Assembly (NCBI RefSeq): GCF_000417875.1 | Contig: NW_006920878.1 | Coordinates: 677,880-741,879, forward strand | Length of the DNA stretch: 64,000 bases | Source of the DNA: Pseudozyma flocculosa PF-1 | Taxonomy: Eukaryota > Basidiomycota > Ustilaginomycetes > Ustilaginales > Ustilaginaceae | Direction: 5' to 3' | Shown: in pieces, positions 12,395-23,800 of the stretch | Layout: each line of letters begins with the position of its first letter | How positions within the stretch are numbered: the first letter of the stretch is position 1 | Translations under genes and position numbers: made by a program | The notes under the pieces: model-generated | Database searches by the model: none | What the model was told of the DNA's origin: nothing | What the model saw: only the letters and a program-made list of their open reading frames with translations

Positions 12395-13009
12395 ATGTCG
12401 CGCTCCTCTCCTCTCCTCGCGCTCCTCCTCGTCTCCGCATCCCTCTTCCTCGCCCCTTTGGCCGCCGCAGACGACGTCGCCGCCTCCCGCAACCTACACA
12501 TCCTCCCCGGCTCGCCCATCTTTGCCAGCACCACCGCCTTTAACCCGGCGCTGACCAACCAGGGCGGCACGACGAATTCGGCGGGCACGTTTGACGTCTC
12601 GCCCCTCGCCACCTCGACGTCGTACCAGTTCCAGCCCGCCAGCCAGACGACGTCGTTTGCCGTACAGTCGCCCAACTTTGCCACCCCAAACGCCGGCAAC
12701 GCCGGCAGTGGCGGCGGCAGCGCATCGGCACCGGGCGCGGCAGTGACCCAGACCGTGGTCCAGACTTCGCAGCAGACGAGCTTCTTCACCCCCTCGCCCA
12801 CTGACGCCGCGAATGGCCCCCAGAATGGCGGCGTCGCCGCCGCCACGGCCTCGTCCGACGCCCAACAGCCCGTGCAGAGCATCAACCTCGCACAGGACAA
12901 CGCCGCATCCGGCCACCTCGCCCAGGCCCAGGCGCAGTGGAAAACGTCGCTCTGCGCCGCCATCGCCGTCGTCGGCGCTTCGATGCTCGGCGTCGTCGTC
13001 GTCGCTTGA
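12395..13009 (+). CDS. small secreted Ser/Thr-rich protein, probable GPI anchor
   Basis: Single exon, 204 aa. The N-terminus is a clear signal peptide (hydrophobic core LLALLLVSASLFLAPLAAA, cleavage likely near residue 25). The middle is low-complexity, rich in Ser, Thr, Ala, Gln and Gly, with a single Cys near the end. The C-terminus is a hydrophobic tail (AAIAVVGASMLGVVVVA) that ends the protein, the usual layout for GPI attachment at the plasma membrane or wall. No enzymatic domain is recognisable. The CT-rich, ATG-free leader supports real expression. It could be a structural wall protein; a role in host interaction would be speculation. Confidence 0.7.
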   Translation: MSRSSPLLALLLVSASLFLAPLAAADDVAASRNLHILPGSPIFASTTAFNPALTNQGGTTNSAGTFDVSPLATSTSYQFQPASQTTSFAVQSPNFATPNAGNAGSGGGSASAPGAAVTQTVVQTSQQTSFFTPSPTDAANGPQNGGVAAATASSDAQQPVQSINLAQDNAASGHLAQAQAQWKTSLCAAIAVVGASMLGVVVVA

Positions 13010-13672
13010 ACAGGTCGGACCGCCCGCTCCACCCTGCCGCCCCCTACTCGGAACCCCATCGGATTCGCAACCTCGGGCGCCCCCTCTCCGCTTCTTCACC
13101 ACCGACTCGACGACAAACCTCGCGCAGGACCTTCCGACGCTCCTTTTCTCCTCACCTCCTCCAGGTCCGCGTGAAATGCTTCGCCTGCCTTGCTTTCCCA
13201 CTTGCTTTCCCCCGCCGACTCGCTCCTGCACCCTCTTATATACCACGCACCCAAACCGCCATCCGTCTCTTTCAATCCCCCTCTGGCACCCACTGACCAA
13301 ACGCCACCCGCGACTCATCCGCCAGCCAGCATGGTCGGGATCGAGAGAGACGGATGGATCGACGGGTTATTCCCCCAGCTTTCTTTCTTCCCCTCGTGCC
13401 TTCTCCCATCTGTTACCATCTGCCTTCTCCTTCTTTGTTTCTGCCTGCCAACCCCTTCGGCGCTCCTCTGCTCTTCTCATGGCCTCCGGCCCTCAGCATC
13501 ACGCCACGGCAGCTGATGGGGCAGGGGGTAGTAGTCGTCATTGCTTCGGTATAATCAGATCGCACCGCACCGCACCATCTGGCCGATGATCGTCGTTCCT
13601 CGCCGCGTCCCTCTGGACAAGACGTGCAGCCGGGCAGCCGCGCAGCCGCATGTCGGCGCTGGCCTCGCCCTG
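13010..13672. other. convergent 3' intergenic region
   Basis: 663 nt between the stop of the GPI-type protein (+) and the stop of the 372-aa protein (-). It should contain both 3' ends. It is C/T-rich on the + strand, and a TATATA-like string near 13236 is probably not a promoter given its position. No gene is supported. Confidence 0.5.
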
Positions 13673-14932
13673 CTACTGCCTCCCGCGCTTGTCGTCGAGG
13701 TCCTCGTCGTCGCTGGATCCGGCCTTGCGGTCGTCGTCGGTGTGGTTGTTGCTGTTGAGCCTGCTCCGGCTCATGCTCTTGCGCTCCGGCAGCGCCGGGA
13801 TGACGCCCTGCACCTCGTTGCGGTTGCGGCTCTGGCTGCGCTCCCTCCGCTCGCGTTCGCGCTCCTTTTCCATCTGCGCCTTGAACTTTTCCTGCTTTTC
13901 GCTGCCCTTGCCGCCCGAGAGGAAAAAGGCGTCCCAGTTCGAGGGGCGGACCTGGGTCTGGAGGCGGTCGAGGTCGGCGTCGCTCGTGTAGTGCACGGCG
14001 AGGTAGGTGCGGTGGGTGAAGAGGAGGGGCAGCAGCGAGGCGAGGATCAGGCTGGCCGTCGCGGCCGAGTCGGTGTTGCACCACAGCGCGGCGCCGTTTG
14101 TGAAGCGCGTCAGCTCGGCCAGGAGCGTTTTCGAGTTGGCCGGGGTGGAGCTGCCCGACTTTGACGCCTGGTCGCCGTTGGCCGTCGCCGCCGCCGCCGA
14201 CGAGGGGGCGCCGCTCGAGGGGTACTCGTACAGCGACAGGGTGCGCGACACGTTGCCCTTCCAGGCCCACTCGCGGCCGTTGGGGCCCGAGAAGAGGTAC
14301 TTTGTCTTGAAGAGGGTCGTCTTGGTCGTCAGCTTGCGCGTCTCGCCCAGGCGGGGCATCGAGGTGATGCTCGACGAGGAGCTGGGAGACGAGTAGAGGG
14401 AAAAGGGCGCGCTCAACGAGACGACCTCGTACGTCGCCGTCGTGTCCGACTTGCGGATGACATAGGGGATCTGGGGAGGCGGGCGGGGGGTGGGGGCAGT
14501 GGGCCGAAGCGGGCAGGCAAGAAGGGCGGCGGAGAGCTCAGTCGATGGTCCTTGTCTGATACCCTCGCTCGTTCCTGCTCTCCTCCAGCTCGTTGCGGGA
14601 GCGTCACTCACGTTTCCATCAATCGACACGCTGATCCAGCCCGCGAGGCTCCATGCCGCATCGAGATCCTTGACGGCCTTTGCGAGCTTGGCCTGGACGG
14701 CGGCGTAGCTCGACTTGGACGTGGAGCTGGTGGGCACGTGGACGACAAAGACGAGCTTGTCGCCGTCGTCGAGGTTGGAGGCGACAATGTCGCAGTCGGA
14801 CTTGTCGATGTTGCGCAGCGACAGGCTGCACGGCGCCTTTGACGGAAAGAGGGTAACGTTGTTGCCGACGTAGGGCGGTACGGGCAGCGACGACTCCGAG
14901 GGAGCGTTGTAGGATGGCGGGTGCTGCGTCAT
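13673..14932 (-). CDS. conserved-looking protein of unknown function
   Basis: Two exons, 14932-14612 and 14470-13673, giving 372 aa. The 141-nt intron (GTGAGT...CAG) is a multiple of three and has no stop, so the unspliced frame stays open. The first ~270 residues are beta-strand-like with features such as LSLRNIDKSDCDIVASNL, IPYVIRKSDTTATYEVVSL and YLFSGPNGREWAWKGN. That pattern is reminiscent of the tubby/LURP-one-like barrel found in basidiomycete DUF6593-type proteins, but I cannot confirm it. The C-terminus is a highly charged Glu/Arg coil followed by an Asp/Ser-rich tail. There is no signal peptide. The start at 14932 begins the compact domain; the frame is open upstream but looks non-coding. 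Confidence 0.6.
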   Translation of the reverse strand: MTQHPPSYNAPSESSLPVPPYVGNNVTLFPSKAPCSLSLRNIDKSDCDIVASNLDDGDKLVFVVHVPTSSTSKSSYAAVQAKLAKAVKDLDAAWSLAGWISVSIDGNVSDAPATSWRRAGTSEGIRQGPSTELSAALLACPLRPTAPTPRPPPQIPYVIRKSDTTATYEVVSLSAPFSLYSSPSSSSSITSMPRLGETRKLTTKTTLFKTKYLFSGPNGREWAWKGNVSRTLSLYEYPSSGAPSSAAAATANGDQASKSGSSTPANSKTLLAELTRFTNGAALWCNTDSAATASLILASLLPLLFTHRTYLAVHYTSDADLDRLQTQVRPSNWDAFFLSGGKGSEKQEKFKAQMEKERERERRERSQSRNRNEVQGVIPALPERKSMSRSRLNSNNHTDDDRKAGSSDDEDLDDKRGRQ

Positions 14933-15911
14933 TGTTGCTGCTCGAGTCGAAGATGCCGGTGGTGCTGGTGGCGATGCTGGTGGACGTGGGTCGAGGAAGG
15001 ACGGTAAGGTGACGGACGGAACGAGAGAGAGAGGGGGGGGGGAGGGGATCAACGACGGCGGGGCTGCCGTCACCCACACTTTTTGCTTCTTAGCCGCGTG
15101 GTTGGAATTCGAGTTGGCGGCGGCCGTCGGAGCAGCTCCGACCGCCCTGCCAAAGCAAGCGGCATGGTTACCGCGCGGTGCGGTGGGGGCTGTCAGCGTA
15201 CGTACCGTCGGGTACGATTTCATCGGTGGGTCCGATGGCCTGCCCCCCACTCTGGCGCCTGGGCTCGCCTGGCCTGCCTGCCTGACCATGCTTTCCTCCT
15301 CGCCTAGGCAACGGCAACGGCGCCTCACCTGGCCTAGTAGCGTGGCCAGGCCACGGCAGGCCACGCCCGTCGGTCGGTCGGTCGGTCGGTCGGTCGGTCA
15401 TGTTCCGGCGGTCTCTGTCCCGAAACGTCTCATGCTCACGCACCATCTCCCCTGGACCCATCACCATCCTCCCTCACGTCGTTGCCATCGTCTTCGCCGA
15501 CGACCATCGAGCCCCAATCCGCTTTGTTTCAAGGCGGCGGCAGTTCAGCCGACACTACTCCTGCCTGCGTGTCCCCCGCTCCGCGCTCGGCCATCTCCGC
15601 GCGGTGCCGCGGAAGAAATCCCGAAACCCTGCGCCGAGCCCCAGCGGGCCGCAGCAGGCGGGCAGGTGGCGGCTGCACGATGGAGATCATCGCCTGGCAA
15701 GCTTCACAGGCAGGGGGGTGGGGGTTGGGCCTCGACTTCCGAAGATCTTGCTCTCTCTGATTTCGTTGCTCTGCGCTGGTCGGATAGGCACAACATACAA
15801 GGCGGATAGCTAGATACCACGAAACGAACGTACCAGGCCAAGGCAATTCCGTGAACCACTGCACGCCGTCAAGCTGGGCCGCTGCTGCGCGACCCAGCAC
15901 CCAGCCCCACT
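14933..15911. other. intergenic region with GTCG repeat
   Basis: 979 nt between the 372-aa gene and the 3' end of the aminopeptidase, both (-). It contains the promoter of the former and a (GTCG)7 run at 15369-15399. No ORF with coding character was seen. Confidence 0.5.
15369..15399. repeat. GTCG tetranucleotide repeat
   Basis: About seven perfect tandem GTCG units. A shorter run of the same type sits at 58077-58090. Confidence 0.85.
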
Positions 15912-18900
15912 CTAGGCCAGGTATTGGTTATCGCGCAGCCAGGCCTTGACATCCTCGGCGTCCCTCTGCACCCACCGGGCGTTGGCACGCACCGCGTCGA
16001 GTCCCTGGCTGAGGCCCATCGAAAACTTGCTCACGTCCTTGCCCTTAAAGAAGCGCTCGACGTCGTCGGCGTCCTCGTTGGTCGAAAGCGCGTTGAACGA
16101 GCTCTCAATCAGGCGCGACAGCGAAAAGTTGCCCGCGAACCGCCTCGACAGCTCGTCGTACTTGGCCTTGGTCGACTCCCACATCGCCCGGCGCCCCTTG
16201 GGGTTGGCAGAGAGGGCGCTGAAGAAGTACATAAAGTCCTGCTCCTTGACCTCGCCGCTAAAGGGGAACTCGATTGTCCGCTTCAGCAGCGCCTCGTCCT
16301 GGGTGAAGCAGAGCGCAAACATGGCCGCAATCTTGTGCGAGGGCGTCTCGGGCTTGCGGTACACGCCCAGCACCGTCTCGTACTCCTTCTCGCCGCCGTG
16401 CTTGACCGCCTGGGCAAACACGGTGCGCAGCAGGTCGGGGTGGATCTGGCTGTCGTCGCCGTTGGCCATCAGCGCACCAAAGCGCTTCTTGACCTCGGAC
16501 AGCGTCCACTCGTCGCCCGCCGACGCCGCAACGCTGATGGCCACGGCGCGCAGCTGCTTGAGGTCCGGCGAGTCGTCCTTGCCAAACTCGAACCCGAGCC
16601 TCTTGGCCGTGGGTCCAAAGATGTCGACGCGGAAGCGGTCAATGGCGTCGCGCACCGCCTGGTCCTGCTCCCACCACACGCTGGCCAGCGAGGCAAGGTG
16701 GCCCGACACGGCGGCGTTGACCAGGTAGCTCGGGTCCTCGCGCAGCGCCTTGGCCAGCGACAGGCCGCCCGACGTCTTGCCGTAGCCGGCCTTGGCCAGC
16801 GTGAAGGCGTCGCCGACCAGGCCGACCCGGTCCTCGAGCGAAAAGGCGCCGTCCCTCTTGGCCGCCTCGGCGCCCAGCTTGGCCAGGCGCTCGGGCGAGT
16901 AGGCAACGCGGTAGACGCCGACCGTCTCGGCGTTGAGCTTGTAGTTGGCGTTCTGCGCGTCCTGCAGCGGCACCGTCACCTCGCGCTCGCTCTTGAGGTA
17001 CAGCTCGCGGTCCGTCGTCACCTTGCCGTCAGCGCCCACCTTCTTGAGCATCAGCGGCACGTACCACAGCGTCTGGTCCTCGTCGGCCGACGGGTCGCCG
17101 GTCGAGAGGAAGCGGTTCTGCTTGATCTTGAGCGAGTCGCCCTCCTCGGTCACGCTGAGGACGGGGAAGCCCTGCTTGAGGATCCAGTTGGCCATGATCG
17201 ACGCAATGTCCTTGCCCGAGGACTCGCTGATGCCGTCCCAGAGGTCCTTGGTCACGGCGTTCGAGTAGAGGTGCTTCTTGAGGTAGATCGAGACGCCCTT
17301 GAGGAAGACGTCCTCGCCAATCATGTTGGACAGCATGCGGAGCACGCTGGCACCCTTGGAGTACGAGATGGCGTCAAAGACCTGGTTGATGGCGTCCTCG
17401 ACGTTCTCGCCCTGCAGCGGCACCTCGATCGGGTGGCTGGAGCGCTTGCCGTCGAGGTCGAGGGCGCGGTCGAGGTGCATGTTGATAAACTCGGACGCCG
17501 ACTCCCACTCGGGGAAGCAGCGGTCGAGGATGACGACCTCGCCCATGAGCGTGGCAAAGGCCTCGTTGAGCCACAGGTTGTCCCACCAGTTGAGCGTGGC
17601 AATGTTGCCGAACCACTGGTGCGCCACCTCGTGCGACTGGACGCCGGCGGTGCGCTTCTGGCCCTGCAGGCCCGACTTCTCGGGGTCGTAGAGGTAGACC
17701 GAGGTGCGACCGGTGATGAGGCCCCAGTTCTCCATGGCGCCGGCGTCAAAGTCGGAGGCGACGAGCGTGTCGAGCTTGGGCAGCGGGTAGGCGACGTCAA
17801 AGACGCGCTCGTACTCGGGCAGAACCTTGACCTTGACGTCGAGCGCGTACTGGGCCTGGTGGATGTACTCGGGCGTGGTGTAGACCTTCATCGGGATCAC
17901 CTTGCCGGTGAGCGGGCTGGTGTAGCTGCTCTCGATGCTGACGAACGGACCGTTGGCCCAGGCGACGAGGTAGGTCGAGACCTTGGGCGTGGTGGCAAAC
18001 TCGGTCAGCGTCCACTCGTCAGAGGCGGTGCTGGCCTCGGTCTTGCCCTCGGTCTTGCCGGCCTCGAGCTTCGACGTATCGAGCTCGAGCTCGGCGGCGC
18101 GCAGGATCTTGTCCTGCTCGGCCTGGGTAACGTCCTTGGAGCTGACGACGTTCATGTTGGCCAGCGCCACAGTCTCCTTGCGGTGGATCATGCGGAAGGT
18201 GTAGGTGGCCTTGAGGTTGGGCTCGTCCCAGGTCGGGATCGCCTTTCGCGCCGCGGTGGGCTCGAACTGCGTCAGGGCGTAGAAGCCCTTCTTGCCCTCG
18301 TGCTCCCACGTCGAGCGGTACTGTAGTCGTCGCGAGGAGGAGGGGGGATAACAGACCATGCTCACTTGTCAGTCAGACGAGCAATTGAAAGGCAGCGGAG
18401 CGGCATCCTCCTCCTCTTGCCGTCTCGTAAACTCACGTAGCCTGATGAGGGTCGAGCATCATTTCACGACGATTGCAAGACAGCACTCGCGGAAGTCAGC
18501 AAAAACAGGTCCATCTACCACGCCGTCCGTCATGCGCCGTTGACCATTCGCTACTCACCGGCCATGCTGTTGTCGATGTTGCTGGCAAAAGCGACGACGA
18601 GCATGGCCTTGGAGCCCTTGGGCAGCTTGTTGGGCACGACGGCCGTGGCGCGCTCGTGCTTCTCATCGATGTCGAGCTTGATGATGCTCTTGTTGTCCGT
18701 CTTGAGCGCCTCGGACGTGATGAGGGCCTTGCTCAGGTGCAGCTTTGCGCCGGCGTTGAAGGTGATGGTGTCGGTCTCCTCGGCGACATCGAGCGAGATG
18801 GTGGCGGTGCCGGAAAAGGTGAGCGCCTCGAGATCCGACTTGAGGGTGATGTCGTAGTGGGTCGGGACGACGTGCTGAGGCAGCCGGAACCACTTGGAGG

Positions 18901-18919
18901 CGTCGTTGGCGGCGCTCAT
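15912..18919 (-). CDS. APE2: M1 family zinc aminopeptidase (Aap1/Ape2, puromycin-sensitive type)
   Basis: Three exons: 18919-18559, a 5-nt microexon 18441-18437, and 18320-15912; introns of 117 and 116 nt, both GTGAGT...CAG. The product is 924 aa (human PSA 919). GAMENWG lies near residue 315. The zinc site HEVAHQWFGN is near 352, with the third ligand Glu in LWLNEAFAT. An ERAP1-like C-terminal helical domain follows. It removes N-terminal residues from peptides in cytosol or periplasm. The microexon GCTAC is required: it restores both frame and the family motif SMAGYYRSTW. An in-frame ATG at 19135 would add 72 residues starting with a signal-like hydrophobic stretch, recalling the long and short forms of yeast Ape2. 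A weak TATA-like element at about 19090 lies between the two starts. Confidence 0.95.
18437..18441 (-). other. 5-nt microexon of the M1 aminopeptidase
   Basis: On the minus strand the sequence reads CCTCATCAG|GCTAC|GTGAGTTTACG. The upstream exon ends in phase 1 (ATG GCC G) and the downstream one begins with TAC CGC. Including GCTAC gives M-A-G-Y-Y-R in frame. Skipping it shifts the frame. A branch-point-like TGCTGAC lies upstream of it and CTGACTGAC in the following intron. Confidence 0.85.
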
Positions 18920-20805
18920 GTTGGGCGAGGGGAGGGGGAAGTGGTCGCCCTGGGTGCACACGGAGTGATTGCGGGACGAGGCGGGAAAGGCAAAGAGGCG
19001 AGTCGACCGGGCGAGCTGGCAGTAGCGCGGAGCCGGTGAGATGTGGCAGGCGAATGAGGCGAAGAGCGCAACGAGGAGGGGCAAGGCGAGCGTATAAGCG
19101 ATCGTGCTCGTGGTCGTGCTCCTGCTCGACGGCATAACGAGCTGGGCCAGCGGCTACAGGGCGATGCTGCGAGAAAGCCAGTCGCCGTGGGAAGGGTGCG
19201 ATTGCTCGACGAGACACTGTGGGATGCGCACCTTTGGTCGAGAGTCGGCTTTGCTGGCGAGACTCGTGCGGAGGGAAGGGAGGAGCGAGGTTGGCCGAGA
19301 GAGGCGAAGGGGCGGTGCTGCTGCTGATGCTACTGCTGCTGCTCGAAGGGGCGAGTTAGCGAGTAGTAGGCGTTGCATCTGCGCGAATCGCACGTGGTGA
19401 GCATTGGGACGGAGGGAAGGGGGAGCAACGGGGCAAGGCCGAGGTCAGCGTCGTCGGTCGCCACTGTCTGTTGTCTCCACAAAGCGCCGAGGCGATCAGC
19501 GGCGACTCACAAAACAGGTCCCGAGGAGATGTAGAGAGGGGAAGAGGATGGTCTTTAAGAGGGAAAGGAGGGAGGGGAAGGGGAGAGAGGCCAGGTAATG
19601 GTTGACTTATGAGTTGGGGCTGCACGTCGAGGACGGGGCACGGAGCGCCGTCTTCCTTTGGCCCACATGAAAGGCGGAGCGGTCGCGCTGCCGATTCTGC
19701 TGCTACGGGTACAGTACTCACCTGGGGGTCCTTGGGCTGGAGACGGTGGTGGTGTGGGTGGGTGGTAGTGCTGCAGCAGCAGGCAAAGAGAAGACTTTAA
19801 GCTCGCGTTTGATTGAGGCTGGGGAGGACGGAGGGTAGGCCAGGGTTGCGCTCGAGCGGCAAAAAGACAAGCAAGCAGGCAAGCAAGCTGGGCAGGCTTG
19901 CGTGGCCCGACGGAGAGCAGGCCAGGCAGGGTGCCTGCGTTGCCTTGCGTGGCCAAGCCCAGGTAGGGTGGGGGGGCCAAGTGCGCTGCGCGGAAAGCGG
20001 CCCACCTGATGCTGCCGCCCGCACGGACGCGCGCCAGCGAGTCAAAAAGGCAAGCAGGAGGCCAGGCCGGGGGCCAGCAAGCAAGGCGGTGCGCCGTTCC
20101 GCTTCTTCGGCCGCTCGACCAACCGCGACCAACCAACACAAAGGCGTCCGCTTTTTTCTCGACTCGGAAGACGGTGGCCCGCGCTTCTTCACGCTTCTTC
20201 GCGGCAAGGCGAGGCGAGGCAGACTACAGGCCTGGTCAGGCACGCATACGGCCCCACCTCGACCGCGGCCCTTTGCTCAATCTCGCCCTGCCTAGGCTCG
20301 CCGTCAACGCCGGCCATTCGTTCGGGTGGCGTCGTTCCTTGTCTCTGCCTTGCCTGGCCGGAGCTTCCAACCGGCCCGCCCGCCCCGACCGACCGGCCGA
20401 CCGACCAGCCAACCACGCACATCCACGGCCCCACTGCCGCCTCGATGTGCCTCCCAGCCCAACCCGTCCTCTCCTCGAAACACTCCTCCCGATCACACGC
20501 GCTCTCAATCTGCCAGTCCATAGAGGAATGTGCTACAGCAGCAGCTGGACCTTCCCAGAGCTGCGCCCTATGCTGTTCTCGAGTTCTGCTGCGGCAGAAA
20601 AGAAGAAGGCTATATGTACAATTGCTCGTCTGCGGGTCTATCCTCGTGCCCGCTCCTGTTCGCGGGCCGGTTCATCCGGGCATCGATGGTTGCTAGGCAT
20701 GGCGGGAAGCAAAATGGCTGGTGTCGTATCGTTGCAGCTCGTGATCGCAAAGTCATTAGGATGGTCGACCAGTCGGGGGGTTGGCCGTCCGAGGCTCCCG
20801 CCGGC
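18920..20805. other. intergenic region between two minus-strand genes
   Basis: 1,886 nt. It covers the aminopeptidase promoter (including the optional 72-codon N-terminal extension, 18920-19135) and the 3' flank of the ABC transporter. GCAAGCAGGCAAGC-type repeats occur around 19862-19890. Open frames of up to 266 codons on the + strand lack recognisable domains and are not called. Confidence 0.5.
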
Positions 20806-23800
20806 CTAGGCCTTGGCGCGGTTGCGCACAATCTCGTCGCGCGTGATGCTGCTCCTCTCGCACATGCCGCGGAAGATGCCGTCGGGGCGGTCAAAGAGCG
20901 CCAGCGGCGAGTCGTACTCGGCCAGCTGGCCCTGGTCGAACACGGCGATGCGGTCGTAGGCCAGGATGGTGCGCAGCCGGTGCGCAATGCAGAGGATGGT
21001 GCGGTTGGCAAACTCTTCTCGAATCGTCGTCTGGATCTTGGCGTCCGTCTCGAGGTCGACCGAGGCCGTCGCTTCGTCGAGCAGGATGATCTGCGAGTTC
21101 TTGACCAGCGCCCGCGCCAGCGAGACGAGCGACCGCTGCCCCACCGACAGGTTGCCGCCTTCCTCCTCGATGATCGTGTCGAGGTTGATGCGCGACGTCC
21201 TCGCCTTGGGCGTGTCGGCGCCCGAGGCAGGCGTTGTCGTCGCCACCGCCGATCCGGACCCGTCATCGGAAGCCTCGCCGATCGGCAGCGCTGCCGGCGT
21301 CTGCTGCCCCGTCGTGTCGTCCGAGACGAGGTAGGCCCGCTTGAGCGCGTCGTTGAGGCGCGCGTCGTCGTACTGGTTGAAGGGGTCGAGGTTGGAGCGC
21401 AGCGTGCCGCTGAACAGCAGGGGCTCCTGCGGCAGGATGGCCAGCCGCCTTCGCAGGTCCTGCAGGCCGATCTGCGACACGTCGACGCCGTCGATGACGA
21501 TGCTGCCCTCGCTCAGCTCCACCAGCCGCAGCAGCGCCGTCAGCAGCGAGCTCTTGCCGGCGCCCGTGCGTCCGACGATGCCCACCTTTTCGCCATCGCC
21601 CACCTTGAACGAGATGCCCTTGAGTACCGAGGGCAGCCCGGGGCGGTAGCTGAGCCAGACGTTGTTGAACGCGATCGAGCCCGTCTCGGGCCAGCTGTCG
21701 CGGACCGGGTTGTCTTCGCGGACCTGGGCGGCCTCCTGGTCGAGCGACTCGGCGTAGTGGAGCAGGCGCTCGACCGACGCCGTGTCGTTTTCGACCTCGG
21801 CCACCTGCCGCGTCATCCACGCAAACGCCTGCGACACCGTCATCATGTACGTCAGCGCCACGCCGCTGTTGCCGCCCGTCAGCGGGTTGGAGCTGGCCGT
21901 GGTGAGGATGGCGACGATGAGCACCAGCAGCGCTCCCAGCAGGTCGAGCCGCACGCCGAGCCAGCGCTGGTTGGCGGCGCTGGTGAGGTAGGCGCGGTTT
22001 TCGATGTCCATGCGCTTGATGTTTTCGCGGATAAAGGTGTTGGTCTCGCGGTAGGCGCGGATCGTGGCCAGCCCGGAGAGAGTCTCGGAGAAGTGCGAGT
22101 AGAGGCTGGAGCGGAGCAGGGCATCGAGCCGCTTGACCTCGCGCGCCGACGAGCGGTAGAAGAGGGCGCCGAAGAAGTAGAAGACGAGGACGACGGCGAC
22201 GGCGATGATAAAGTAGTGGGTCAGGATGGTGATGAGGATGACGGCGCCGACGACCGAGGCCATGGTGTTGGCGGCCATCCGGATCGCGTCGGCCAGCTGG
22301 TTGTCGACCACGTCGACGTCCTTGGAAAAGCGGTTCATGATCCTGCCGATCGGGGTGACGTCGAGCCAGGCCATGGGCGCAAACATGACGCGCGAGATGG
22401 CCTCGCCGTGCAGCCGGCGGCAGGCGTAGAAGCTGAGGTAGCCCATCGCCATGCCGACGATGAACGTGAAGATGGTCATGAGCACGCCGAGCGCGGCAAA
22501 GATGCCCATGTAGAAGCCCTGGCTCTGGTGGAACTGGTCCGCCTGCCACCAGACGAGCCAGTACGAGTTGAGGATGTTGGTGGCCTGCATGGCGACCAGG
22601 CTGAGGACGCAGATGGGCACCATGACGACGCCGTTGCCGAATTTGAGGTAGGAGTAGTAGACGTGGCCCGAGATCGAGCCCGTGTTGCGCTCCTCGGCCT
22701 CCATCAGCGTGCCGGACTTGTCGTTCTTGCCCTTGGAGAGGCCGGACCGCTTCTTGACCTTGGCGTCCTGGATGTCCTCGGCCGTCCCCTCGACGGCCTC
22801 GCCCTCGTCTGCCTTCTTCTCCTCGTCGTCCTTTTCCTGCTCGCCACCGAACTCCTCGATGAGCCGGTGGAAGGGCCCGTGGGCGGTCGACAGCTGCTGG
22901 TAGCTTCCCATCTCGGCGATCCGGCCATCCTCGAGCGTGATGATGCGGTCCACCTCGGGCAGAAAGTGGAGCGCGTGCGTGACGAGGAGCACGGTGCGGC
23001 CCTTGGCACGGAGGCCGAGGATGGCGTTCTTGAACAGGGCCTTGCCGACGTGGGCGTCGACGGCCGACAGCGGGTCGTCGAGACAGACAATCTCGGCATC
23101 GTAGTACAGGGCGCGGGCGATGTTGACGCGCTGCTTCTGACCTCCGCTGAGGTTGACGCCCTTCTCGCCGATCTCGGTCATGTCGCCGGCGGGCAGGATG
23201 GCCAGGTCCGCCTCGAGCTCCGACACCTTGACCGCCTCCCAGTACCGCTCCTCGTCAAACGACTGGCCAAACAGGATGTTGTCGCGGACCGTGGCGTTCT
23301 GGATCCAGGCGCTCTGAGAGCAGTAGGCGACGCGCTCGCTGCCCCACTGCACCGTGCCAGACGTCTTGCGCATCTCTCCGATGCAGGCCTGGAGCAGGGA
23401 CGACTTGCCAGACCCAACAGGACCCACGATGGCGACGAGCTCGCCCTTGGCGATCCGCAGATTGAGATGGTGCATGGAGAAGGGCTCCTGCACCTCTTCG
23501 GCGGGCGTGGCGTTGACCGCGGCCTCCTCGGCCGGGGCGCCGCCAGAGGCCGCTCTGTAGAGGGCCGTCGCTGCACCGATCCCGGAGACCTGGCCATCGC
23601 GCGGGGCGACGCCGCCCTCGCCGGAGGTCCTTGCGACGCCGTCGTCGGGGTGGACAAAGCCAGCGTCATCGCCCGCCTTGGGCTCGATCTTGGCCTCGCT
23701 CAGCGTGGCTTCTCCGTTGTCTCCGGCAACGCCAGCAGCCTGCTCGGCTTCGACCTGCTTGTAGAGCGGCACCTCGGCCTGGCCCTGTTGTCCTGACGTC

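Noticed and set aside
15924..18326. 800-codon open frame antisense to the M1 aminopeptidase
   Set aside because: Shadow of the real gene; no recognisable domain, and it crosses no independent start context.
20530..23796. 1,088-codon open frame antisense to the ABC transporter
   Set aside because: Same GC-bias shadow effect; the sense strand encodes clear Walker and signature motifs.
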